NCBI GenBank assembly: GCA_017440965.1
Contig: JAFSGH010000002.1
Span: 1-64,000 of the forward strand
DNA from: Clostridia bacterium
Lineage (GTDB): Bacteria; Bacillota; Clostridia; Oscillospirales; Acutalibacteraceae
Reading direction: 5' to 3'
Length of the DNA: 64,000 nucleotides
Under the pieces are notes generated by a model. It was not told the DNA's origin, made no database searches, and was given only the letters and a program-made list of their open reading frames with translations. The position numbers and the translations under genes were made by a program. Below are positions 26,299 to 34,327 of the stretch, piece after piece. The stretch's first letter is position 1. Every line of letters starts with the position of its first letter.

Positions 26299-26327
26299 TT
26301 GACAGTAACAAATAAATAATATAAACT
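26299..26327 (+). promoter_or_regulatory. Promoter of the GPH transporter gene
   Basis: TTGACA (26299-26304) and TAAACT (26322-26327) are 17 bp apart, divergent from the T-box promoter. Confidence 0.6.
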
Positions 26328-26360
26328 GAAGTCAAATACAAGTTTTAGGAAGTGAACTTT

Positions 26361-27857
26361 TTGAAAAACGATCTGCTAAAAAACAAGGACTATTTCAAGC
26401 GCAACAAATGGGTGTATTCCTTAGGCGGTATCGGAAGAGATCTTGCATACACTCTTTACACCACCTTCCTTCTCACATTCATTCTTTACACAAAGGATGT
26501 AACACCCGGTGAATTTGCAACAATAAGCCTTATTATGATCATCTGCCGTATCTGGGACGGTATTAATGATCCCATTATGGGCGGTATCATTGAAAACACG
26601 CGTACAAAAATCGGAAAATTCAAGCCATGGATACTTATAGGCGCTGTTACAAATTCAATTGTGCTTATTCTTATCTACACATTACCTCTTAAGGGAACCG
26701 CTTTTGTCATTGCCTTCGCATTCCTCTATCTTCTCTGGGATATGACATATACAATGAACGATATCGGCTATTGGTCGATGCTCCCCTCCCTTACAAGTGA
26801 GCCGAGACAGCGTGATGTCATCACATCAATGGCAAATCTCTTTGCAGGTCTCGGAACTATTCTTGCAAACGGTCTCATCCCCGTTCTCACCGTCGGCTCA
26901 TTAGCTATCGGAAACAGTGCGGTTACAGGCTACAGAGTTGTGGCTATCGTTATAGGAATTCTGTTTATGGGGTGCCAGGCATTTGTCTGTGCAGGAGTAA
27001 AGGAAAAGCCGTTACCGAAAAACACTCAGAGCGATGAAAAGATCGGCTTCAAAAAAATGGTCAAGATCATATTCAATAACAAGCAGGTGCTCTGGACCTC
27101 ACTTATTCTCTTATTCGCAAGCTTAAGCAGTGCTCTGCTTACTGCATTCGGCACAAACTACATTTATCTTTCTTACGGCTATGAAGGAACAAACACAACC
27201 TTATTCGTTATAGCCTACGGTGCAGCATCGGGACTTACCTTTGTTATCTATCCCATGCTTACAAAAAAGCTTACCAGAAATCAGATAATTAAGATCTCCT
27301 TTGTGCTTGTTATTATCGGGTATCTTGCATTAATGCTTTCAGAGACCTTTATTGCAAACAAATCACTTGCCTTCTATCTTCTTTGCTTTGAGGCACTGTT
27401 TATCGGTATCGGCCACGCACTCTTCTATCTTATCGCCGCCATATTCCTTGCAAATACAATTGAATATAACGAGCTTATGACAGGAGAAAGAAACGAGGCG
27501 CTTATTTTCTCCGTGCGTCCGTTTATGTCAAAGATGTCAAGCTCCCTTCAGCAGGTAATAATCATGGTCGTATATCTTGCTATCGGACTTACTGAGATCA
27601 CAAACAAGATATCCGAGGCTGAAAATGCCGCAATATCAAACCCGGAGCTTTGGACTGTCGACTATAAGGCTGATTATATAAGCTCAGTTCTTGCAGACGC
27701 CTCAGACGGAATGACATTTGCTCTCAGAGCAGTTATGGCGGGACTTCCCATTGTGTTTATGTGGATAGGCTATGTTATCACAATGAAGAAATATAAAATT
27801 GACGAAAAAGAATATCAGAGGATTCTTACTGAGCTTGAAAAAAGAAAAGAAGGCTGA
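26361..27857 (+). CDS. GPH-family sugar:cation symporter (MelB-like)
   Basis: This membrane protein of about 498 residues has twelve predicted helices. The GPH signature after helix 2 is visible as NDPIMGGIIENTRTKIGKFK, with a later NTIEYNELMTGERNEAL. Family members import glycosides or glucuronides with Na+ or H+. The open frame reaches GTG 26352, but that lies in the AGGAAGTG ribosome site; TTG 26361 is likelier. The gene stands alone with its own promoter and terminator, so its substrate cannot be inferred from neighbours. Confidence 0.88.
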   Translation: MKNDLLKNKDYFKRNKWVYSLGGIGRDLAYTLYTTFLLTFILYTKDVTPGEFATISLIMIICRIWDGINDPIMGGIIENTRTKIGKFKPWILIGAVTNSIVLILIYTLPLKGTAFVIAFAFLYLLWDMTYTMNDIGYWSMLPSLTSEPRQRDVITSMANLFAGLGTILANGLIPVLTVGSLAIGNSAVTGYRVVAIVIGILFMGCQAFVCAGVKEKPLPKNTQSDEKIGFKKMVKIIFNNKQVLWTSLILLFASLSSALLTAFGTNYIYLSYGYEGTNTTLFVIAYGAASGLTFVIYPMLTKKLTRNQIIKISFVLVIIGYLALMLSETFIANKSLAFYLLCFEALFIGIGHALFYLIAAIFLANTIEYNELMTGERNEALIFSVRPFMSKMSSSLQQVIIMVVYLAIGLTEITNKISEAENAAISNPELWTVDYKADYISSVLADASDGMTFALRAVMAGLPIVFMWIGYVITMKKYKIDEKEYQRILTELEKRKEG

Positions 27858-27906
27858 CAAGAAACCGACCTGAATAATCAGGATAAAGTTCTTTTATTAA
27901 TTAACG

Positions 27907-27940
27907 ACGGCTTCTCCGACAAAAAGGAGAAGCCGTTTTA
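27907..27940 (+). terminator. Terminator of the GPH transporter gene
   Basis: An 11-bp perfect stem, ACGGCTTCTCC (27907-27917) / GGAGAAGCCGT (27926-27936), is followed by TTTT. It may also serve the convergent cinA gene. Confidence 0.88.
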
Positions 27941-27942
27941 GT

Positions 27943-28422
27943 TTAGTTGACGGAATTTATAAGCTTTATAAGAGTGGATGCGGCATAGATAGCGGAAAGC
28001 TCTCTGACGGCATTTCTACCGATATTTCCGAAATTCCGTGTAGCGGAAAGAGTCCTTCCGTTTACGCAAAATCCGAAGCATACCGTTCCCACCGAGGTAT
28101 CATTTTCATCATAAGCGGGACCTGCAAAGCCTGTAATCCCGACTGAAGCATCAGCACCTGCATTTTTGCAAGCACCCTTTGCCATTGCAACCGCTACATT
28201 TTCACTGACAACACCAAAGGTATCTATCAGCTCACGGGGAACATCTGCAAAACGGCATTTTGCATCCTCGGAATAAGTAACAAAGGCGGCAGAAAGCACC
28301 TTTGATGCATCGGGAACAGAAACAACCGAGGAGGAAAACAATCCACCCGTGCAGGATTCAGCCGATGTTACCTTCATTTCTTTTTTTATAAGGAGCTCTA
28401 CAAGCTCTTCAAATACATTCAT
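27943..28422 (-). CDS. pncC: CinA C-terminal domain protein, nicotinamide-nucleotide amidohydrolase
   Basis: This protein of about 159 residues corresponds to the CinA C-terminal (PncC) domain alone, which deamidates NMN in NAD recycling. Motifs are TSAESCTGGL, GVVSENVA and VGITGFAGP. The N-terminal COG1058 domain of full CinA is absent, as in many stand-alone PncC proteins. The ATG at 28422 is preceded by CGGTGAT; a GTG at 28431 is also in frame. It could work with the nicotinate phosphoribosyltransferase at 61419. Confidence 0.87.
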   Translation of the reverse strand: MNVFEELVELLIKKEMKVTSAESCTGGLFSSSVVSVPDASKVLSAAFVTYSEDAKCRFADVPRELIDTFGVVSENVAVAMAKGACKNAGADASVGITGFAGPAYDENDTSVGTVCFGFCVNGRTLSATRNFGNIGRNAVRELSAIYAASTLIKLINSVN

Positions 28423-28497
28423 ATATATCACCGTTCTGATTTTTTTTCATTTTAACATAATTAAACGCGAAATAAAAGAGATTTTTCTTTTTGATTC

Positions 28498-28525
28498 TTG
28501 AAAATATCGGATATTTAACTATAAT
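28498..28525 (+). promoter_or_regulatory. Promoter of the PHP phosphatase gene
   Basis: TTGAAA (28498-28503) and TATAAT (28520-28525) are separated by 16 bp, 35 bp before the ATG. Confidence 0.65.
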
Positions 28526-28559
28526 TAAGCTGTACGATAACCTTTCGGAGGTGAAGCTG

Positions 28560-29372
28560 ATGAAAATATTTAATTGCCATACACATACGGGCTTTTCGCA
28601 CGACGGAAAAGGCAGCATTGACGAAATCTGCGAAAGTGCCGTAAACAACGGACTTATCGGCTTTGCCGTTACCGATCATCTTGACTGCGAATACTCTGAC
28701 GATGAAGCAATGATAAGAAATATCGCGTCTTCCTTTGAAGCTTCTGAAAAAGCGAAAAATGCCTATAACGGAAAGCTTATAATTTCCTCGGGCGTTGAAA
28801 TAGGTGAAGCAATTTATGCACCGGAATTTGCAAAAAGCATTATCTCCTCCTTCGATTGGGATGTTATTCTCGGCTCGGTTCACGCAGTGCGTAAAAAAAA
28901 CTATGATATGCCTTTTTCGGTAATTGACTTTTCCCTGTGGAATGAAGAAATGATCAATGAATATATATCGCAGTATTTTAAGGATATGCTTGAAACGGTA
29001 AGAAGCTGTGATTTTGATGTACTGACACATCTCACCGTTGTTTTAAGATATATAAAATACAAGTATTCGAAGCCTGCAGACATTACTTCATTTTATCCGA
29101 TAATAACGGAGATACTCCGACATATTATTGCTTCTGATAAGACGCTTGAGGTAAACTCCTCAGGTTTTGCAGACGGTTATCTTATGCCCGACATTGAAAT
29201 TTTAAGACTCTATAAGACACTTGGCGGAAGAAGGCTTACCGTCGGCTCGGATTCACATATTCCCTTCGATATTGCAAACGGACTCAGAGACACGGTAAAT
29301 ATCCTTAAAGCAGAAGGCTTCGAAAAGCTCACATACTATATTAAAAGAACACCCGTTGAATATGAAATATGA
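28560..29372 (+). CDS. PHP-domain histidinol-phosphatase-like protein
   Basis: This protein of about 270 residues resembles HisJ-type histidinol-phosphatases. Metal-binding motifs run in order: NCHTHTGFS, VTDHLD, SGVEIGE, GSVHAV, LTHLTV and GSDSHIP. CGGAGGTGA before the ATG fixes the start. No other histidine biosynthesis gene is near, so another phosphoester substrate is possible. Confidence 0.82.
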   Translation: MKIFNCHTHTGFSHDGKGSIDEICESAVNNGLIGFAVTDHLDCEYSDDEAMIRNIASSFEASEKAKNAYNGKLIISSGVEIGEAIYAPEFAKSIISSFDWDVILGSVHAVRKKNYDMPFSVIDFSLWNEEMINEYISQYFKDMLETVRSCDFDVLTHLTVVLRYIKYKYSKPADITSFYPIITEILRHIIASDKTLEVNSSGFADGYLMPDIEILRLYKTLGGRRLTVGSDSHIPFDIANGLRDTVNILKAEGFEKLTYYIKRTPVEYEI

Positions 29373-29375
29373 CAG

Positions 29376-29410
29376 CAGCCGCACCTAATAGGTACGGCTG
29401 TTATTATTTT
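29376..29410 (+). terminator. Terminator of the PHP phosphatase gene
   Basis: A 10-position stem with one mismatch (29376-29385 with 29391-29400, loop TAATA) is followed by a T-rich stretch. The U-tract is interrupted, so it is only moderately convincing. Confidence 0.6.
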
Positions 29411-29429
29411 GTCCGCATAACTGTGGCTT

Positions 29430-30080
29430 TTAATCTGAAAGAACATGCAGCAATTCATCGGCAGATGACACGATCGTAGCTGCACCCTTTTCCTGAAGTA
29501 AGGCTCTGCTGCGAAATCCCCAGTCTACGGAAATACAGGGAATGCCTGCATTAAGGGCTGTTTCAATATCAACCTCTGAATCGCCGACATATACTGAGCT
29601 TTTTTTATCTACGCCCAGCATTTCAATAACTGCATTAACTGAATCGGGAGCGGGCTTTCTTGCTATATTCTCCCTTTCTCCTACGGATACAGCAAAAAGA
29701 CCTGCAAAATACCTTTCGGATAGCGTCTGAACGGCAAAGTCTGCCTTATTTGATACCACCGCGGTTTTGATGCCTTTTTCATTAAGGACAGTCAGCAGTT
29801 CATTGATCCCTTCATAAGGTCTTGTATTATCACAGCTGTGAACAGCATAATGCTCCTTAAAATCCGCGAATACCTTATCAGTAATACCGATAACGGTACC
29901 GCCGGGCACTGCTCTTTCAATAAGAAGCCTTATCCCGTTTCCGACAAAGGCTCTCACCTCTTCCCTGCTTCTTTCGGGAAGAGAATTTTTCCTTAATGCG
30001 TAGTTTACGGAATTCATCAGATCATCAAGTGTATCAAGGACGGTTCCGTCAAGATCAAAAATAATAAGCTTGTATTTCAT
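29430..30080 (-). CDS. HAD-family phosphatase, phosphoglycolate phosphatase-like
   Basis: This 216-residue HAD hydrolase (Gph/PpaX type) has DxD motif FDLDGTVLDT, motif II VVSNK, and motif III/IV ARKPAPDSV and VGDSEVDIETA, with a helical cap between them. It may hydrolyse phosphoglycolate, pyrophosphate or a sugar phosphate. It is the last gene of the rhamnosidase operon, ten bases after the GH39 gene, with AGAGGAA as ribosome site. Confidence 0.85.
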   Translation of the reverse strand: MKYKLIIFDLDGTVLDTLDDLMNSVNYALRKNSLPERSREEVRAFVGNGIRLLIERAVPGGTVIGITDKVFADFKEHYAVHSCDNTRPYEGINELLTVLNEKGIKTAVVSNKADFAVQTLSERYFAGLFAVSVGERENIARKPAPDSVNAVIEMLGVDKKSSVYVGDSEVDIETALNAGIPCISVDWGFRSRALLQEKGAATIVSSADELLHVLSD

Positions 30081-30090
30081 AATTTCCTCT

Positions 30091-31443
30091 TTATTCTATA
30101 ATTACACTGCAAAATGAATACGGTGCAAGAGTGATAACTATCCCGCCGTCAGAGAGGCTGAATTTCGTCGGTTCAAGGGAATGTGCTTCATCAAGCATCA
30201 ATACTCTTATTTTGCTTTCGTCGGTTCCCCTGAGCTTCAGAAGAACCTGCTTTTCTGTTTCATTTATATTCGATATTCCGACAATTCGGTATTCTCCGCC
30301 TGCGGCAAGAGAATATATATTGTCTCTGCTTTCGGAATAACACCATGAGCCGAGACGGTACATCTCATCAAACTGTCTGAAGGCATAATACGTTTTGGAA
30401 GGCTTAAGGGACGGTACATCAAAGAGACAGCCGTACTCACACCACAGCTGAGCATCGTAAAACATTGCCGCATCCACCTTAAGACGCTGCATCTCATAAA
30501 GTGAGCCCGCCACATGCGAAGCTCCCTTATTGGTACGCATATTGATGTAATACTCGGTACGGTAATCGGGAGTATCCTTATCGCAGATACAGCAGTTCCA
30601 TTCGGTGTCAAATCTCAAAGCATCAGAGAAGCCGTATTCAGCAAGTATCTTATCAACAAAGCTGCTTTCAATTTCTATTTTTTGGAGATACTGACGGCTC
30701 AGATATCCGTGCCAGCTAAAAAAATCAAGAGGGGCCTTTGTTTCGGGAGCAGAGATATACTGCAAAAAATCAGAAAAATACTGATAGGGACCGGGAGTCC
30801 ATTTGCCGTCAACATTTGCTCCGAGAATATAACAGCTTGAATATCCGCCTACAAGCACCTCGGGATGATTTCTTTTAATGTGATTTGCAGTAACGGAATA
30901 AAGCTCATAATACTGCTTTGCCGTGCCTATCCAGTTAGGCGGTCCGTTAGGCTCGACCAACGGATCGATACCGTCAGGCTCGTTCCATATCTCCCAGAAT
31001 TTAATATTCCAGAAATACCCGTCTGCCCAGCCGCAGTTATAATGCCTTACGATGTGCTCACATATATCAGCCCATTTATAAGGATCTGACGGAGCATATA
31101 TATTATACTTTTTCGGCTCGTGCTCGATAGTAACACCGAGACGGTATATTATGTTTATCCCTGCTTCGCATAAAGGCTTAAGATAGCAGTCCGTCAGAGT
31201 AAAATCATAATTTGCGGGATCGGATGCATCGGCAGAAAAATCGGGAAATATATTCGGCACATCAACATAATGACTGCCCCCGTAGGCGCCTGCTGTATCG
31301 TGAAGCCTGATAAACGGCGGAGAAAGCTTCATAAAATCAGGAAGCACCTCTCCGTAATCAGTCTTCCTCGCAGCATTATTAAAGCCGTGCAAGGGCTTTA
31401 TTTTACCGAGGACATTACCGAAATCCGCAGTTATTTCAATCAT
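30091..31443 (-). CDS. Glycoside hydrolase family 39-like protein
   Basis: This 450-residue protein has no signal peptide. The clan A TIM barrel is shown by the acid/base motif WEIWNEPDG (near residue 168) and the probable nucleophile in FDTEWN (near residue 280), with HGFNNA near the N-terminus and a C-terminal beta domain. Family 39 includes beta-xylosidases and alpha-iduronidases. Its start overlaps the GNAT gene by eight bases and it is co-transcribed with an alpha-rhamnosidase, which suggests processing of rhamnose-xylose plant glycans inside the cell. Confidence 0.85.
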   Translation of the reverse strand: MIEITADFGNVLGKIKPLHGFNNAARKTDYGEVLPDFMKLSPPFIRLHDTAGAYGGSHYVDVPNIFPDFSADASDPANYDFTLTDCYLKPLCEAGINIIYRLGVTIEHEPKKYNIYAPSDPYKWADICEHIVRHYNCGWADGYFWNIKFWEIWNEPDGIDPLVEPNGPPNWIGTAKQYYELYSVTANHIKRNHPEVLVGGYSSCYILGANVDGKWTPGPYQYFSDFLQYISAPETKAPLDFFSWHGYLSRQYLQKIEIESSFVDKILAEYGFSDALRFDTEWNCCICDKDTPDYRTEYYINMRTNKGASHVAGSLYEMQRLKVDAAMFYDAQLWCEYGCLFDVPSLKPSKTYYAFRQFDEMYRLGSWCYSESRDNIYSLAAGGEYRIVGISNINETEKQVLLKLRGTDESKIRVLMLDEAHSLEPTKFSLSDGGIVITLAPYSFCSVIIE

Positions 31444-31891
31444 CCGTTTTCCACCTCTTTATATAAAGGTATTCTCCCGAGGGATGTGTTCCTATTCTTT
31501 CAAAGCCGCATTTTTCATAAAGCTGCTGAGCAGAAATATTACCGACAGCTGTACGAAGGAAAAGACCACCGTAACCCTCAGCTTTCAGGACAGAAAAAAC
31601 ATATTCCGTAAGCCTTGTGCCTATTCCCTGCCCTTGATAATTATCTGAAACAGCTATGCCGAACCAGGGAATGCTTGTATCTGTATCCCAGAAAAAGCTC
31701 AGCGCAATAATTTCATTTTCATCGGTTACTACAAAAAATCTGTGATCCTTTTTTCCGTTTTTGAAAAACTCCATAGTCCGTTTTTCGTTACCGCGGTTCA
31801 CATTAAAAAATGATACAGTCCTTTCACTCATATTATCAAAAAATGTCTGCATCATTTCTCTGTCCGAATTTTTTAGCTCTCTTATATTCAT
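31436..31891 (-). CDS. GNAT-family N-acetyltransferase
   Basis: This 151-residue acetyltransferase has the acetyl-CoA loop DNYQGQGIGTRLTEYV and the C-terminal YEKCGFERIG. The acceptor is unknown. It overlaps the rhamnosidase gene by four bases and the GH39 gene by eight, a coupled arrangement that suggests a role in the same glycan pathway, for example on an amino sugar; this is inference. Confidence 0.87.
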   Translation of the reverse strand: MNIRELKNSDREMMQTFFDNMSERTVSFFNVNRGNEKRTMEFFKNGKKDHRFFVVTDENEIIALSFFWDTDTSIPWFGIAVSDNYQGQGIGTRLTEYVFSVLKAEGYGGLFLRTAVGNISAQQLYEKCGFERIGTHPSGEYLYIKRWKTDD

Positions 31892-34164
31892 ATAAGATAC
31901 TCTCCGCTTCCCTGACCTATTTCTTTATTGCCTGCAATTACACTTACCTTAAGCCTTTCATCTGCATTGACGGTAAGGGCAATACCGCTGTCAGCTCTTT
32001 CCCAATGAACGGAAATTTCGCCTGACGGTGTTTTAAGCGAGGCTGAGGCGAATGAAAGCTTTTCAATAAAGGAAGGCTCTACAATTACCTTATCGGGACT
32101 CTTTGAGTCGCTGTTATATCTGATTCCCGCAATTCTTGAAATAAACCAATTGGAGATATCACCGAAGAAATGATGGTTAAGAGAATCGCATTCGTCGAAA
32201 TCAGGGAAGAAGGATTCGGGAAGAGAGGTAAGTCCCTGCTCAATAAAGTGACCGTATGAAGGCCATTCGGGACGGGTTATCATCTTATACGCAATATCCC
32301 CTTCGTTATAATCAGAAAGAAGATGGAACATTATTCTTGCGCCAAGGATTCCGAAATCAAGGAAATCGTTATTTTCGTGAATGACATCAAGTAAATGCTT
32401 AAACGCTCTTTCCTTCTCGTCCTCATTGAATATATCATAATATATTGCCATACTCTGCGAGGTCTGACAGTCAGTATCTGCTATACAGCTTTTTTCATCA
32501 ACAAATTCCCTTCTGACAGCACTTCTTATTTCCGAATACAGTCTTTCCGCATATTCCTTTTTGCTCTCTTCTCCGAGAACACCAAAAATAAATGCACTCT
32601 TTTTGAGGGTATCAAGGAAATTAACATTAGAGGTAAATTCCTTTGATGCCTTGATGCAGTCATTTCCGCCGACGGGACACCAGTCACCGAGGCCGTGCTT
32701 TACAAGACCTTTTTCATTTCTTGTGCTCTCAGCCCAGAGGATATATCTGTATATACATTCGCAGTTATCCCGCAAAATGCTTTTATCACCTTTATATATA
32801 TAGGTATAATACGGAACATAAGCGACAAAGCAATCCCAGGAGGGACCTGTGCCGAAGCCCCAGCCGGTAGTGGGAATAATTGCACAAAGCTGACCGTCGG
32901 GAAGCTGAGACGCTCTTACATTCGCCATCCATTCCGAAAGGCTCTTTTCACAGGAATACATCATCAGCATATGCTCACTTGATAAAGCAATATCTCCCGT
33001 CCAGCCGTTCTTTTCACGGTGCGGACAGTCCGTGGGGAAATAACAGAAGTTGGCAAGATCAGAGACCTTACACATCTCATACAGCTTATTTGCCGTTTCA
33101 TCGGAGCAGGTAAATGAGGCGGTATCGGAAAGATCGGAATTGCATACAACAAAAGACAAAAGCTCCTTTGTTGCCTGCTCTTCATTTATACCCGTAACAA
33201 TACAGTATCTTGCACCGTGATAGGTAAAATACGGCATAAAGGTATCCTCTGCACCTGAACAGATAAATACATCTCTCTGAGAATACTCCTCAGGAAAGAA
33301 ATTTATGTTGCGGTAGGTCAGATCTCCGTTTTTATCGAGGAATTCGCCGAACTGAAGCTCAATTCTCTGACCTTTTTCACCTTTTATTTTAAGAAGAGGC
33401 ACGCCTGCCTTATTGACACCGAAATCATATATATAGCCCTCTCTCATTCCTGAATGCTCCAAGGGCTCGATATATGCCATTTTATTATGTATTCTGTAAT
33501 CGTCGGCAATGCTTCCTTTTTTTACGGATATTGCAGTAAGCACCTCACCCGTAGGTCTTACAGGCTCTGCTGTTGCAAGACGCTTTTCTCCCTTCGGCGG
33601 CACTGTACTCAATGCTTTTTTCCAATGAGACGCATCAAACTTAGGCTCATTCCAACCCTTTATTTCCTTAGTTGCATCATATCTTTCTCCCGAGCGGTAA
33701 TCATCAAAATACAAGGGAGAATCAGCACACAATACATCCTCGTCTGCTTCAATAAAGATTTCTTCACCGTTTTTTGTTATTCCCTCAACCGTAAAAGCAA
33801 CAACGGGCGAACGGCAAAAGGCGGCCTTTTCAAAATCCCATATTTCACCGCCGGGATTATTAAGCATTCCGTTTCCCAACTGAATTCCTATAACATTTTT
33901 GCCTGCCGTCAAGAGGTCTCTGATATTATAATTATCATAATATTTTATATCATCAGGGTTTGATACATAGGGTGCTATTATACCCTTGGTTATCTCCTGT
34001 CCGTTTATCCACAGACGGTAAAAACCGAGACCGCAGATGGTGATTTCAGCATCCGTCAATTCATTCTTTAATTCAAATTCTTTTCTGAAATAAGGAGAAG
34101 GAACAAACTTGTAATAGGATGAAAACTCCTCGGTTGCACAGATAAATCTATCGGAAAAAAACAT
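31888..34164 (-). CDS. Alpha-L-rhamnosidase, GH78
   Basis: This protein of about 758 residues lacks a signal peptide and is probably cytoplasmic. It has N-terminal beta domains (RLWINGQEITKG, YDFGVNKAGVP) and the (alpha/alpha)6 catalytic domain with the GH78 signature DCPHREKNGWTGD (near residue 400) and GLGDWCPVGG. It releases terminal rhamnose from plant glycosides or polysaccharides. AAGGAGTG before the ATG at 34164 fixes the start. It heads the operon GH78-GNAT-GH39-HAD. Confidence 0.93.
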   Translation of the reverse strand: MFFSDRFICATEEFSSYYKFVPSPYFRKEFELKNELTDAEITICGLGFYRLWINGQEITKGIIAPYVSNPDDIKYYDNYNIRDLLTAGKNVIGIQLGNGMLNNPGGEIWDFEKAAFCRSPVVAFTVEGITKNGEEIFIEADEDVLCADSPLYFDDYRSGERYDATKEIKGWNEPKFDASHWKKALSTVPPKGEKRLATAEPVRPTGEVLTAISVKKGSIADDYRIHNKMAYIEPLEHSGMREGYIYDFGVNKAGVPLLKIKGEKGQRIELQFGEFLDKNGDLTYRNINFFPEEYSQRDVFICSGAEDTFMPYFTYHGARYCIVTGINEEQATKELLSFVVCNSDLSDTASFTCSDETANKLYEMCKVSDLANFCYFPTDCPHREKNGWTGDIALSSEHMLMMYSCEKSLSEWMANVRASQLPDGQLCAIIPTTGWGFGTGPSWDCFVAYVPYYTYIYKGDKSILRDNCECIYRYILWAESTRNEKGLVKHGLGDWCPVGGNDCIKASKEFTSNVNFLDTLKKSAFIFGVLGEESKKEYAERLYSEIRSAVRREFVDEKSCIADTDCQTSQSMAIYYDIFNEDEKERAFKHLLDVIHENNDFLDFGILGARIMFHLLSDYNEGDIAYKMITRPEWPSYGHFIEQGLTSLPESFFPDFDECDSLNHHFFGDISNWFISRIAGIRYNSDSKSPDKVIVEPSFIEKLSFASASLKTPSGEISVHWERADSGIALTVNADERLKVSVIAGNKEIGQGSGEYLI

Positions 34165-34193
34165 AGAAAACACTCCTTTTATATAACAATTAA

Positions 34194-34222
34194 ATATTAA
34201 AACAAAATTAAACAAATATCAA
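34194..34222 (-). promoter_or_regulatory. Promoter of the rhamnosidase operon
   Basis: TTGATA (-35, 34217-34222) and TAATAT (-10, 34194-34199) are 17 bp apart on the minus strand. Confidence 0.55.
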
Positions 34223-34231
34223 TAGGCAACC

Positions 34232-34264
34232 AAAAAAAGCCGTCGGGAGCTTTCCCCCGACGGC
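34232..34264 (-). terminator. Terminator of the Cys-rich repeat protein gene
   Basis: A 9-bp G+C-rich stem, GCCGTCGGG (34239-34247) / CCCGACGGC (34256-34264), is followed on the minus strand by seven U (A-run 34232-34238). Confidence 0.93.
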
Positions 34265-34327
34265 AAAGGTAATATCATTATTCACTTACACTGAGAGCGT
34301 TTTGCTTCTCAGAAAAGCTTATTTTAA

